Assembly: GCF_002148795.1 (NCBI RefSeq)
Contig: NZ_MPOB01000004.1
Span: 372,001-436,000, forward strand
Length of the DNA stretch: 64,000 bases
From: Oceanibaculum nanhaiense
GTDB lineage: Bacteria; Pseudomonadota; Alphaproteobacteria; Oceanibaculales; Oceanibaculaceae
Direction of reading: 5' to 3'
Shown here: one piece after another, positions 8,297 to 16,481 of the stretch
How positions within the stretch are numbered: the first letter of the stretch is position 1
How the letters are laid out: each line of letters begins with the position of its first letter
The notes under the pieces: model-generated
Database searches by the model: none
Seen by the model: only the letters and a program-made list of their open reading frames with translations
What the model was told of the DNA's origin: nothing
Program-made: the position numbers and the translations under genes

Positions 8297-9484
8297 TCAC
8301 GCGGAGAGCAGTCTGCGGATGCGCGCCATTGCCTCCCGAATGTTCTCCGTGCTGTTGGCGTAGGAGAAACGCAGATAGCCCTCGCCATGCTTGCCGAAGC
8401 TGGTGCCGGCGATGACCGCGACGCCGGCTTCTTCCAGCAATCTTGTCTGCAGTTCCTTGGTGCCGATGCCGGTCCCCTCGACATTGGGGAAGGCATAGAA
8501 GGCACCGCCGGGTTCGACACAGCGGAAGCCCGGAATCTGGTTCAGCTCGGAGACGATGACACGGCGGCGCTCGTCGAACGCCTTCACCATGGCGTGAACG
8601 GCATCCTGCGGGCCAGTCAGCGCGGCGATGCCGGCATATTGCGTGGCCGCGTTCACACAGGAATGGCAGTTCACTGCCAGCTTCTCGGCATGCGGCAGCA
8701 CGGCTTTCGGCCACACGCTGTAGCCAAGCCGCCAGCCGGTCATGGCGTAGGTCTTCGACCAGCCATCCAGCAGGATCACCCGGTCCTGCAGTTCCGGATA
8801 GGACAGCAGGCTGACATGCTCGCGCCCGTCATAGAGCATCTGGCCATAGATCTCGTCGCTCATGATCGTGACATGCGGGTGATCGGCCAGGCCTTTGGCC
8901 AGCTTGTCCATCTCCGCCTTCGGCACCGCGCCGCCGGTGGGGTTGGCGGGGCTGTTCAGCATCAGCAGGCGGGTCTTCGGCGTGATCCTGGACAGCACAT
9001 CCTCGGCGGAGAAGGCGAAGCCGTTCTCCTCCAGCAGCGGGATCGGCACCGGTGTCGCGCCGGAAAAGCGGATCACCGATTCGTAGATCGGGAAGCCGGG
9101 ATTCGGGTACAGGATCTCGACGCCGGGCTCGCCATACAGCATGGCGGCGAAGAACATCGTCACCTTGCCGCCGGGTACGATCAGCACCTGGCCGGGATCG
9201 ACGCTTACCCCCAGACGGCGCTGCAGGTCGGCGCTGACCGCCTCGCGCAGGGCCGGAATGCCGGCCGCAGGCGTATAGCCATGATGCCCGTCGCGCAGCG
9301 CCTTGCAGGCGGCCTCCACGATATGGTCGGGCGTGCGGAAGTCGGGCTGGCCGATGCCCAGATTGATAATGTCCTTGCCCTGCGCGGCCAGCTGGCCGGC
9401 GCGGGCCAGCACCTCGAAGGCGGTTTCTGTGCCCAGCGTGGACATGCGGGCGGCGAGTTGCGGGGCGTCGGGTGTGATGGCCAT
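8297..9484 (-). CDS. PLP-dependent class I aminotransferase
   Basis: 395-aa fold-type I aminotransferase. Substrate-binding/PLP motifs: NLGIGQPDF (41-49), PGGK (104-107), NSPANPTGG (177-185), SDEIY (209-213), and the Schiff-base Lys244 in DGWSKTYAMTGWRLGY. The motif set fits aspartate/alanine-type aminotransferases (AspC/AlaA group) but the exact amino acid cannot be read from sequence. Starts at ATG 9484 and is divergent from the aminotransferase at 9669. glnB lies downstream in the same direction but has its own promoter. Confidence 0.88.
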   Translation of the reverse strand: MAITPDAPQLAARMSTLGTETAFEVLARAGQLAAQGKDIINLGIGQPDFRTPDHIVEAACKALRDGHHGYTPAAGIPALREAVSADLQRRLGVSVDPGQVLIVPGGKVTMFFAAMLYGEPGVEILYPNPGFPIYESVIRFSGATPVPIPLLEENGFAFSAEDVLSRITPKTRLLMLNSPANPTGGAVPKAEMDKLAKGLADHPHVTIMSDEIYGQMLYDGREHVSLLSYPELQDRVILLDGWSKTYAMTGWRLGYSVWPKAVLPHAEKLAVNCHSCVNAATQYAGIAALTGPQDAVHAMVKAFDERRRVIVSELNQIPGFRCVEPGGAFYAFPNVEGTGIGTKELQTRLLEEAGVAVIAGTSFGKHGEGYLRFSYANSTENIREAMARIRRLLSA

Positions 9485-9616
9485 GGCGGGATCGTTTCCT
9501 GGAAGGCTGGTTATTGTTGGCGGCCACTATGCCGCAAGCCGGGCAGGGCGGAGAAGCCGAAAACCGCATGGCCCGCGCCAGCACTTCATGCTACGAAATT
9601 TGCCCTTTTGCGGCAC

Positions 9617-9651
9617 GAGAGTGCGATTCAATCTGAAACGATCCGGCTCTA
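9617..9651. repeat. Dispersed palindromic repeat, copy B
   Basis: 35-bp element, inverted relative to copy A at 603: read on the minus strand it begins TAGAGCCGGATCG and ends TGAATCGCACTCTC. It sits in the divergent gap between the two aminotransferase genes, ending 17 bases before ATG 9669, so it may affect their control regions. Confidence 0.6.
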
Positions 9652-9668
9652 GCGACGGGAACCCTGCC

Positions 9669-10844
9669 ATGAAGCCAGCCAATGCCATCCTCTCCGGTTA
9701 CGGAACCACCGTGTTCGAGGTGATGTCGCGGCTGGCCATGGAGAAGGGGGCGATCAATCTGGGACAGGGTTTCCCGGACGATAACGGGCCGGCCGAGGTG
9801 GTGGCCGCCGCGCAGGCGGCGCTGGCCGACCGGCCGAACCAGTATCCGCCGATGATGGGTGTGCCGGAGCTGCGCCAGGCCGTCGCCGCGCACAACAAGC
9901 GGTTCTACGATCTGGACGTGGACTGGCAGACCGAGACCATGGTGACCTCGGGCGCCACCGAGGCGCTGGCCTCCTGCCTGTTCGGGCTGATCGAGCCGGG
10001 CGACGAGGTTGTCCTGATCGAGCCGCTCTACGATTGCTACCTGCCGATGATCCGCCGCGCCGGCGGCATCCCGAAGCTGGTACGGGTCGAGCCGCCGCGC
10101 TGGGAACTGCCCTACGAGGCGCTGGCGGCGGCGTTTTCCGACAAGACCAAGCTGATCCTGCTGAACAGCCCGATGAACCCGGCCGCCAAGGTGTTCAGCC
10201 GCGAGGAGCTGGGATTTATCGCCGATCTGGTGAAGAAGCACGATGCCTATGCGGTCTGCGACGAGGTCTATGAGCACATCGTCTTCGACGGGCTGACACA
10301 CCATCCGCTGATGACCCTGCCGGGCATGCGCGAACGCTGTGTGCGCATCGGTTCGGCCGGCAAGACCTTCTCGCTGACCGGCTGGAAGGTGGGCTATGTG
10401 ACGGCCAGCCCGGCGCTGTTGCAGCCGATCTCGAAATGCCACCAGTTCCTGGTGTTCACCACGGCGCCCAACCTGCAGCGCGCGGTGGCCTTCGGCCTGA
10501 TGCAGGATGACAGCTATTTCACCGGCCTGGCCGCCTCGATGCAGGCAAAGCGCGACCGTTTCTCCGCCGGCCTGCGCGAGATCGGCTTCGCGGTGCAGCC
10601 CTGCCAGGGCACCTATTTCGTGAATGCCGGCTTCGCGCCGCTGGGCTTTGCTGGCGATGACGCCGATTTCTGCCGCCATATCATCGAGGAGGCGGGGGTG
10701 GCCGCGATTCCGGTGTCGGCCTTCTATCAGGATCAGGAGAGTGCCGTGCGCACCACGGCGCGCTTCTGCTTCTCCAAGCAGGATACGGTGCTGGACGAGG
10801 CACTGGACCGGCTGGCCCGGCATTTTGGCAGACAAGCGGCCTGA
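9669..10844 (+). CDS. PLP-dependent aminotransferase (kynurenine/methionine aminotransferase-like)
   Basis: 391-aa fold-type I aminotransferase. Motifs: INLGQGFPDDNGP, VTSGATEALASC, EPLYDCYLPM, NSPMNPAAKVFS, CDEVYEH, and the PLP Lys in GSAGKTFSLTGWKVGY. GQGFPD and 'FSLTGWKVG' are typical of the YbdL/kynurenine aminotransferase group, which transaminates aromatic amino acids or methionine; the true substrate is not determined. ATG 9669 gives the family start; the much longer frame from 9303 runs antisense to the neighbouring gene and is rejected. Confidence 0.85.
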   Translation: MKPANAILSGYGTTVFEVMSRLAMEKGAINLGQGFPDDNGPAEVVAAAQAALADRPNQYPPMMGVPELRQAVAAHNKRFYDLDVDWQTETMVTSGATEALASCLFGLIEPGDEVVLIEPLYDCYLPMIRRAGGIPKLVRVEPPRWELPYEALAAAFSDKTKLILLNSPMNPAAKVFSREELGFIADLVKKHDAYAVCDEVYEHIVFDGLTHHPLMTLPGMRERCVRIGSAGKTFSLTGWKVGYVTASPALLQPISKCHQFLVFTTAPNLQRAVAFGLMQDDSYFTGLAASMQAKRDRFSAGLREIGFAVQPCQGTYFVNAGFAPLGFAGDDADFCRHIIEEAGVAAIPVSAFYQDQESAVRTTARFCFSKQDTVLDEALDRLARHFGRQAA

Positions 10845-10913
10845 ACCCTGAAGAATCCCACATCTGGTTCTTGACCGGAAAGGGACGTTCGGGTACCAAG
10901 GCGCTCCCACGGT

Positions 10914-10991
10914 GGCGGGCTTAGCTCAGTTGGTTAGAGCGCTTGGTTGTGGTCCATGAGGTCACGGGTTCGAACCCCGTAGCTCGCCCCA
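10914..10991 (+). tRNA. tRNA-His (GTG)
   Basis: Cloverleaf with acceptor GCGGGCT/AGCTCGC, D-arm GCTC/GAGC, anticodon loop TTGTGGT with GTG, T-arm ACGGG/CCCGT, encoded CCA (10989-10991). G at 10914 is the extra G-1 and would pair with C73, the His identity pair. The anticodon stem has one T-T mismatch. Confidence 0.95.
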
Positions 10992-11015
10992 TTTCCCCAA
11001 AGTGTCGTGCGATAG

Positions 11016-11048
11016 AAAAAGGCGCGCCGGATTTCTCCGACGCGCCTT
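11016..11048 (-). terminator. Intrinsic terminator of the RTX nucleotidase gene
   Basis: 13-bp stem with one mismatch (AAGGCGCG.CGGA arms) around TTTC; read on the minus strand it is followed by five T. It also lies after tRNA-His and could act in both directions. Confidence 0.8.
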
Positions 11049-11071
11049 GTGTATTTTCTGCTGCTCCCCGA

Positions 11072-13645
11072 TCAGGCGACGGCGAAATCCGCCGCCGTCA
11101 GGTCGGCCACGGCCACGCCCTGCAGCGTGATGCTGTTGCTGCCGCCGAGATCGATCACGACGTTGCCGCCGCTGTTCACCGCTGCCGCCAGCACCTGCTC
11201 GGCACTGAACAGGCCGTTGCTGTTGGCGTTGGACGAAATGAACAGCTTGTCCGTGCCGGCCTGGAAGTCGGTGATGACATCGACGCCGCTGGCCGCTTCG
11301 AAGATGAAGAAGTCCACCCCGTCGCCACCAGTCAGCGTGTCATTGCCCTGGCCGCCATAGAGCAGGTCGTTGCCAGCCCCGCCATCGATCGAGTCATGGC
11401 CCTTGCCGCCGCGCAACACTTCGCCCGCGTTGCCGCCGATAATGGTGTCGGCGTTGCGGTTGCCGTTGGCCACCGCCACGCCGCTGTCGCCGCTGAGGTC
11501 GATCCGGTCGTTGCCGTCGCCGCCCTCAATGGTGTCGTTGCCGGCCCCGCCGGTCAGCGAATCGTTGCCGGCACCGCCGCGGATGCTGTCATTGTAGCCG
11601 CCGCCATTGATCGTGTCGGCGCCATCGCTGCCGTTACGCTGCTCGGTCAGCACGGAGTCGCCGCGCAGTTCCAGATTCTGGATGCGGGTATCCTGGCTGG
11701 CGGCGGTATCCGCCTCGGCATACGGCGTGGTGCTGTGGAGAGCGGCCAGATATTCCGCCAGGGCATCCTGTTCCGTGCCGGGGGCGGCGAAGGTGGAGAG
11801 ACCGGCGTCGGTCAGCGTGTCGGCCAGATCGACCCGGTTCGCGAAGGTCGGGTCGGCGGCGATGAAATCGTCCAGCGGATAGCTGTCGCCGCCATCGGCC
11901 AGGAAGCTCAGCGTCACCATGCGGATCGCGCGGCTGGCGTCGCCCACCAGTTCGCCATTCTGCACGATGACATCGACGATGAAGCCGTCATCGTCAACGA
12001 TGGCGAGGTTCTGAATGCGGCTGCCGGCTGCCTGGTCCGTGTCGTAGCTGAAGCGCAGCCCGCCCCACTGGCCGAACTGGCCCGGTGAGGCGCCGCCGCC
12101 GGAAGCGGCGACGGAATGCTCCACCAGCTGCTTCAACTGGTCGGCGGTGACGGTCACGACCGACAGCGCGTTGTTGAAGCGCAGCGAGTTCAGGATATCG
12201 AGCTGCGAGACCTGGCCGGCTTCCTTGCCGGACAACGCATTCGCCTCGGGCGCCGACAGCTCGTACACGCCGGGCGAGGTTTCGCTGACCTGGCCGATGG
12301 CGGCACGGATGCCGCCGCCATTCTTCATCGAGACCAGCACGCTGCTGTCAGTCTGCTTCGCCACATAGAGGTTGGCGTCGGCGGTCAGGTTGCCGAGGTT
12401 GGTTTCTTCGGTGCGCACCGAGCCGCGCACGCCGTTCAGATAAACGCTGGTGCTGCCGGTGATGACGCCGTCCTGCGCGGTGACGATGGAGCTGACCGCA
12501 CTGGTCAGTTCCTGCACCAGATCGCCCTTGCTGCCATCGGCGAAGGCATCGGTCGTGCCGTACAGCGCCTCGACCTGCTCGGTCGTGGAGGCGAAGGCGC
12601 CGCTGACATTCGCATCGATGCTGGAGGTATCGAGCACGCCATTGTCGTTGAAGGTCAGCACCAGCCGGCCGACATAGCTGTATTCGCCGTCGGTGCTGAC
12701 GATGGCGACCGGATCGCCGTCGGCGTTGGTGGTGAGGTAGGGATAGGTCTCGGCCGGCGTATCGCCATCCTGCAGGCCGCGCGACACGTCCTCGGCATCG
12801 GCCTGCAGCGTGTCGGAGCCGCCGGCGATGATCACGTCCACGCCTTTCAGCAGGCCGGCCAGTTCCTTTTCCAGCGCGATCTGCTGCAGGTGGCTGACCA
12901 GGATGATCTTGTTCACCCCAGCGGCCAGCATGGCGTCGATTTCCGGCTGGATGATCGCGGCCAGCGCGGCCATATCGTTGCTGCCGCCGCTTTCGACAAC
13001 CACGCTGCCCGGCGAGGAGATCGAGGCCAGTACCTGCGTCGTGGCACCCACAACGCCGATCTTTTCGCCGCTGCGCTCGATGATGGTGGAGGCGGCCAGC
13101 TTCGGCGCGCCGGAGACCAGCTCGCCCGCCGCATTCAGCGACTGGAAGGCGGTGTTGGTCTGCAACTCGCTGCTATAAAGCGCGTTCAACCCGCTATTGG
13201 CCGAGAAGTCCAGATTGGCGCTGAGATACGGGAACATGGCGCCGAGCCAGCCGGTATCGGCCGTGCTGCTGCCCAGGCTGGCGGCGATCACCGACTGCAG
13301 ACCGTCCGTGCCGGCATCGAAATCATGGTTGCCGAGCGCCGAGGCATCGAAGCCGATGGTGTTCATGATCGCGATGTCGAGTCGGCCGGAGCCAGCCGAC
13401 AGGTCCTCGAAGCTCTGACCGTAAAGCTGGGTATAGACCGTGTTCAGCGTTGCCGCGATGGAAGAATCGGCGGCCGCGTTGAAGAACGGGCCGGGGATGA
13501 AATTGTCGCCGGCGGACAGCACGACGGTGTTCGCGTAGGTGTCTTCCAGGTAATCGACGATGGCGGCGAAATTCGGCGCCCGCCCAATCGCGTCAACACC
13601 GCCTTCCAGATCGGAAGCGTGCAGGATTTGTAACGTATAGGCCAT
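11072..13645 (-). CDS. Secreted metallophosphatase/5'-nucleotidase with RTX calcium-binding repeats
   Basis: 857-aa protein, likely exported by a type I secretion system and releasing phosphate from nucleotides outside the cell. N-terminal calcineurin-like domain (about 1-300): LQILHASDLEGG (5-16), AGDN (45-48), ALGNHDFD (103-110), VSHLQQ (250-255), IIAGGSDT (272-279). A 5'-nucleotidase C-terminal domain follows (about 380-600, with ETNLGNLTADA). Residues about 668-775 hold around ten GGxGxDxxx nonapeptides, the RTX calcium-binding roll, and the C-terminus ends DFAVA as in T1SS substrates; there is no N-terminal signal peptide. Two usual metal-ligand His positions look replaced (see findings). 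No type I exporter genes are nearby. The gene is isolated and ends at a strong terminator. Confidence 0.85.
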   Translation of the reverse strand: MAYTLQILHASDLEGGVDAIGRAPNFAAIVDYLEDTYANTVVLSAGDNFIPGPFFNAAADSSIAATLNTVYTQLYGQSFEDLSAGSGRLDIAIMNTIGFDASALGNHDFDAGTDGLQSVIAASLGSSTADTGWLGAMFPYLSANLDFSANSGLNALYSSELQTNTAFQSLNAAGELVSGAPKLAASTIIERSGEKIGVVGATTQVLASISSPGSVVVESGGSNDMAALAAIIQPEIDAMLAAGVNKIILVSHLQQIALEKELAGLLKGVDVIIAGGSDTLQADAEDVSRGLQDGDTPAETYPYLTTNADGDPVAIVSTDGEYSYVGRLVLTFNDNGVLDTSSIDANVSGAFASTTEQVEALYGTTDAFADGSKGDLVQELTSAVSSIVTAQDGVITGSTSVYLNGVRGSVRTEETNLGNLTADANLYVAKQTDSSVLVSMKNGGGIRAAIGQVSETSPGVYELSAPEANALSGKEAGQVSQLDILNSLRFNNALSVVTVTADQLKQLVEHSVAASGGGASPGQFGQWGGLRFSYDTDQAAGSRIQNLAIVDDDGFIVDVIVQNGELVGDASRAIRMVTLSFLADGGDSYPLDDFIAADPTFANRVDLADTLTDAGLSTFAAPGTEQDALAEYLAALHSTTPYAEADTAASQDTRIQNLELRGDSVLTEQRNGSDGADTINGGGYNDSIRGGAGNDSLTGGAGNDTIEGGDGNDRIDLSGDSGVAVANGNRNADTIIGGNAGEVLRGGKGHDSIDGGAGNDLLYGGQGNDTLTGGDGVDFFIFEAASGVDVITDFQAGTDKLFISSNANSNGLFSAEQVLAAAVNSGGNVVIDLGGSNSITLQGVAVADLTAADFAVA

Positions 13646-13874
13646 TTGAGTTCCCCCTCTAAGGCTTTACGGGCCGCAAGCGGCCAATCCTGTCTCGATT
13701 AAACGGGGGCGGTTACGTCGGCATGGCGGGGCGGTTGCGCTGGCGTGAAGAGTTGCGGACGGTTTCATGAAACGATCCCGCGACTGCAGCGCTGATCTGC
13801 CCTGGCGCGTGCTTGTCACGACGCAGCGCCGGGCCTATGCATGAACCGTCTTAATGAAGGGGAGGGACGAACAG
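13646..13874. other. Divergent control region with two palindromes
   Basis: Between the nucleotidase and aldolase genes. Holds a GGCCGC-AA-GCGGCC palindrome (13672-13685) and a perfect 12-bp palindrome GTTTCATGAAAC (13762-13773) that could be an operator. No clear promoter pair read. Confidence 0.35.
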
Positions 13875-14657
13875 GTGACCCAGGCGATGCCGCTCAAGGA
13901 AAGATTGCAGGCCGGCAAGCCTGCCCTAGGCTGCTTTCTCAACATGGCGAACGGGATGGCGGCGGAAATCTGCGCGCGCGCCGGCTTCGACATGGTGCTG
14001 ATCGATTGCGAACACGGGCCAGGCGATATCACGGCGGCGATCCAGCAGATGCAGGCAGCCCAGGCCGGCGGTTGCCCGGCCATGGTCCGCGTGCCCTGGA
14101 ACGACACGGTCTATCTGAAGCGCATCCTGGATGCCGGTGCGCAGGGCGTGATGATTCCTGCCATCAGCACGGCAGAGGAGGCACAGGCCGCCGTCGCCGC
14201 CTGCCGCTATCCGCCGCGCGGCGTGCGTGGCATCGCCTATCCCATCGTCCGCGCTTCCGGTTATGGCGCCGATCTCGCCACCTATCTGGAAAAGACGGTC
14301 GATGAGCTGCTGGTCATGGCACAGATCGAAACCCGCGCCGGCGTCGAGAATGCAGCATCCATCGCCGGCACCGAGGGCGTCGATCTGATCTTCGTCGGGC
14401 CGATGGATCTGTCCGCCAGTCTCGGCTATTTCGGCCAGCCGGACCACCCCGAGGTGCGCAAGATTATCGAGGGCGTGAAGGTGAAGGTGAAACAGGCGGG
14501 CAAGCTGATCGGCATTATCCCGACGCCGGAATTCGACGCGCGCACGCTGTTCGGCCAGGGCTACGACCTGGTGCTGGACGGCGCCGATGTCGCCTTCCTG
14601 CGCGACGGCGCGCTGGCGAAGGTCCGGGCGGTCGCCGACATCACCGGCGGGAAGTAG
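13875..14657 (+). CDS. HpcH/HpaI aldolase family protein
   Basis: 260-aa TIM-barrel class II aldolase of the HpcH/HpaI (2,4-dihydroxyhept-2-ene-dioate aldolase) superfamily, which cleaves or forms hydroxy-keto acids using a divalent metal. Motifs: LIDCEHGPGD (catalytic His region), VRVPWND, MIPAIST, the metal-binding Glu in QIETRAGVEN and the Asp in FVGPMDLSASLG. The longest frame begins at ATG 13854, but GTG 13875 is preferred because GGGGAGGGA (13859-13867) sits at ideal distance from it and inside the alternative reading. Substrate is unknown. Followed after 2 bases by the NAD(P)HX repair gene. Confidence 0.85.
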   Translation: MTQAMPLKERLQAGKPALGCFLNMANGMAAEICARAGFDMVLIDCEHGPGDITAAIQQMQAAQAGGCPAMVRVPWNDTVYLKRILDAGAQGVMIPAISTAEEAQAAVAACRYPPRGVRGIAYPIVRASGYGADLATYLEKTVDELLVMAQIETRAGVENAASIAGTEGVDLIFVGPMDLSASLGYFGQPDHPEVRKIIEGVKVKVKQAGKLIGIIPTPEFDARTLFGQGYDLVLDGADVAFLRDGALAKVRAVADITGGK

Positions 14658-14659
14658 CC

Positions 14660-16141
14660 ATGAAAGCCGCCTCCCTGGCGCTGCTGACCACCGCCCAGAT
14701 GTATGCGGCGGACAAGGCGGCGATGACGGGGGGCGTGCCCGGCCTCGACCTGATGGAGGCGGCGGGCAGGGCGGTCGCCGACGCGATCCGCCGGCGCTGG
14801 GCGCCCAGACCGGTGCTGGTGCTGGCAGGGCCGGGCAATAATGGCGGCGATGGCTATGTCGCCGCACGTCTGCTGGCGGCGGCCGGCTGGCCGGTGACAA
14901 TCGCCGCGCTGGTGCCGCCGGGAGAGCTTAAAGGCGACGCGGCCGTCATGGCCGCGCGCTGGGCCGGCCCGGTTATCGGCTTTGACGACATCGATTGGAG
15001 CGGCATCGGGCTTGTCATCGACGCGCTGTTCGGTGCTGGCCTGTCGAAACCGGTGGATGGCCTGGCGCGCGCGGCGCTGGAGGCGGCAGGGGCGCGAGGC
15101 CTGCCCATCATTGCGGTCGATGTGCCGAGCGGCGTTTCCGGCGATACCGGTGAGGTTCTAGGGTACGCGCCACAGGCGGCGCTGACTGTCAGCTTCTTCC
15201 GCGCCAAGCCGGGCCATCTGCTGCTGCCCGGTCGCGATCTCTGCGGGACCGTCGAGATCGCCCCCATCGGCATTCCTGAATCGGTAATGGATGACATCGC
15301 CCCGGCCTGCTGGCGCAACGGCCCGGCGCTGTGGCTGGACAGCCTGCCGGTACCGCGCGGTGACACCCACAAATACCATCGCGGCCATGCGCTGATCCTA
15401 GGCGGGCCGATGACCGGCGCCGGAAGGCTGGCGGCGCAGGCGGCACGGCGCATCGGGGCGGGGTTGGTGAGCCTCGCGGTGCCGCCGGGGACCGCCGATA
15501 TCTATGCCGCCGACCATTCGGGTGCCATCGTGCAGGAATGTCCGGACAGGGAGGCGCTTGCCGATATCCTGCGCGATCCGCGCCGCAACGCGCTGCTGGC
15601 CGGGCCGGGAGCGGGGCAGGGCGCGGAGGTGCGTCCTGCCGTGAGCGCCGTGCTGGAGACCGGACGCGCGACGGTGCTGGATGCCGACGCCATCAGCGCC
15701 TTCGCTGGCGAGGCGGCTGCGCTGGCCGCGCTGATTAAGGGGCCGTGTGTGCTGACCCCGCATGACGGCGAGTTCGCGCGGCTGTTCCCTGACCTTATGG
15801 GCGACAGGCTGAACCGCGCCCGTCAGGCGGCCAGGATGCTGGGTGCGGTGCTGGTCCTGAAGGGTTCGGACACGGTGATCGCGGCGCCGGATGGCCGGGC
15901 GGTTATCAACGACAATGCCCCCGCCGACATGGCGACAGCCGGAGCCGGCGATGTGCTGGCGGGACTGGTGCTGGGACTGCTGGCGCAACGCATGCCGGCC
16001 TTCGAGGCCGCGGCCGCCGCCGTCTGGCTGCATGGCGCCGCCGCCGGCATCGCGCCGGCCGGGCTGATCGCCGAGGATATCCCCGACCGTCTGCCGGGCC
16101 TGCTGCAGCGGCTGCGGCGGAATCGCGCACCGGGCTTTTGA
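14660..16141 (+). CDS. nnr: Bifunctional NAD(P)H-hydrate epimerase / ADP-dependent dehydratase
   Basis: 493-aa fused repair enzyme that restores damaged hydrated NADH and NADPH. N-terminal YjeF epimerase domain (about 1-215) with GPGNNGGDGY (57-66), IDALFGAGL and AVDVPSGVSGD. C-terminal ribokinase-like dehydratase domain (about 225-493) with THKYHRGH, LLAGPGAGQG, VLTPHDGEF and NAPADMATAGAGDVLAGL. Length is standard for the fusion. It begins 2 bases after the aldolase gene, so the two are probably cotranscribed, and ends 150 bases before tRNA-Leu. Confidence 0.95.
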   Translation: MKAASLALLTTAQMYAADKAAMTGGVPGLDLMEAAGRAVADAIRRRWAPRPVLVLAGPGNNGGDGYVAARLLAAAGWPVTIAALVPPGELKGDAAVMAARWAGPVIGFDDIDWSGIGLVIDALFGAGLSKPVDGLARAALEAAGARGLPIIAVDVPSGVSGDTGEVLGYAPQAALTVSFFRAKPGHLLLPGRDLCGTVEIAPIGIPESVMDDIAPACWRNGPALWLDSLPVPRGDTHKYHRGHALILGGPMTGAGRLAAQAARRIGAGLVSLAVPPGTADIYAADHSGAIVQECPDREALADILRDPRRNALLAGPGAGQGAEVRPAVSAVLETGRATVLDADAISAFAGEAAALAALIKGPCVLTPHDGEFARLFPDLMGDRLNRARQAARMLGAVLVLKGSDTVIAAPDGRAVINDNAPADMATAGAGDVLAGLVLGLLAQRMPAFEAAAAAVWLHGAAAGIAPAGLIAEDIPDRLPGLLQRLRRNRAPGF

Positions 16142-16294
16142 GCGGGTGTTGCCGCGTCCCGGCAATTGGTATACAAGCGCCCCCTTAGCGTTGCTCGGGA
16201 GAGCGGCGATAGCGCTTGGTTGCACGGCCCCAGGCTTTATGGTCCGTGGCTTTATGGCTGGCGCGTCGCGATCCCGGCCGGTGCGGCGTCCCGG

Positions 16295-16379
16295 GCGGGC
16301 GTGGTGAAATTGGTAGACACGCAGGATTTAGGTTCCTGTGGCGAAAGCCGTGGGGGTTCAAGTCCCTCCGCCCGCACCA
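16295..16379 (+). tRNA. tRNA-Leu (TAG)
   Basis: 85-base class II tRNA: acceptor GCGGGCG/CGCCCGC, anticodon TAG within GATTTAGGTTC, long variable arm, T-loop TTCAAGT, encoded CCA at 16377-16379. A pair of GGCTTTATGG copies lies shortly upstream (about 16233-16257). Confidence 0.96.
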
Positions 16380-16481
16380 TGCCGCCTAAGGCCGGGTTGC
16401 CATTCCGGATAGTACGCGTTGAAGATTTGACCTGACACCGCCGCCCGTCGCGGCCCCAGACGAGAACGATTCGAGAGCCCC

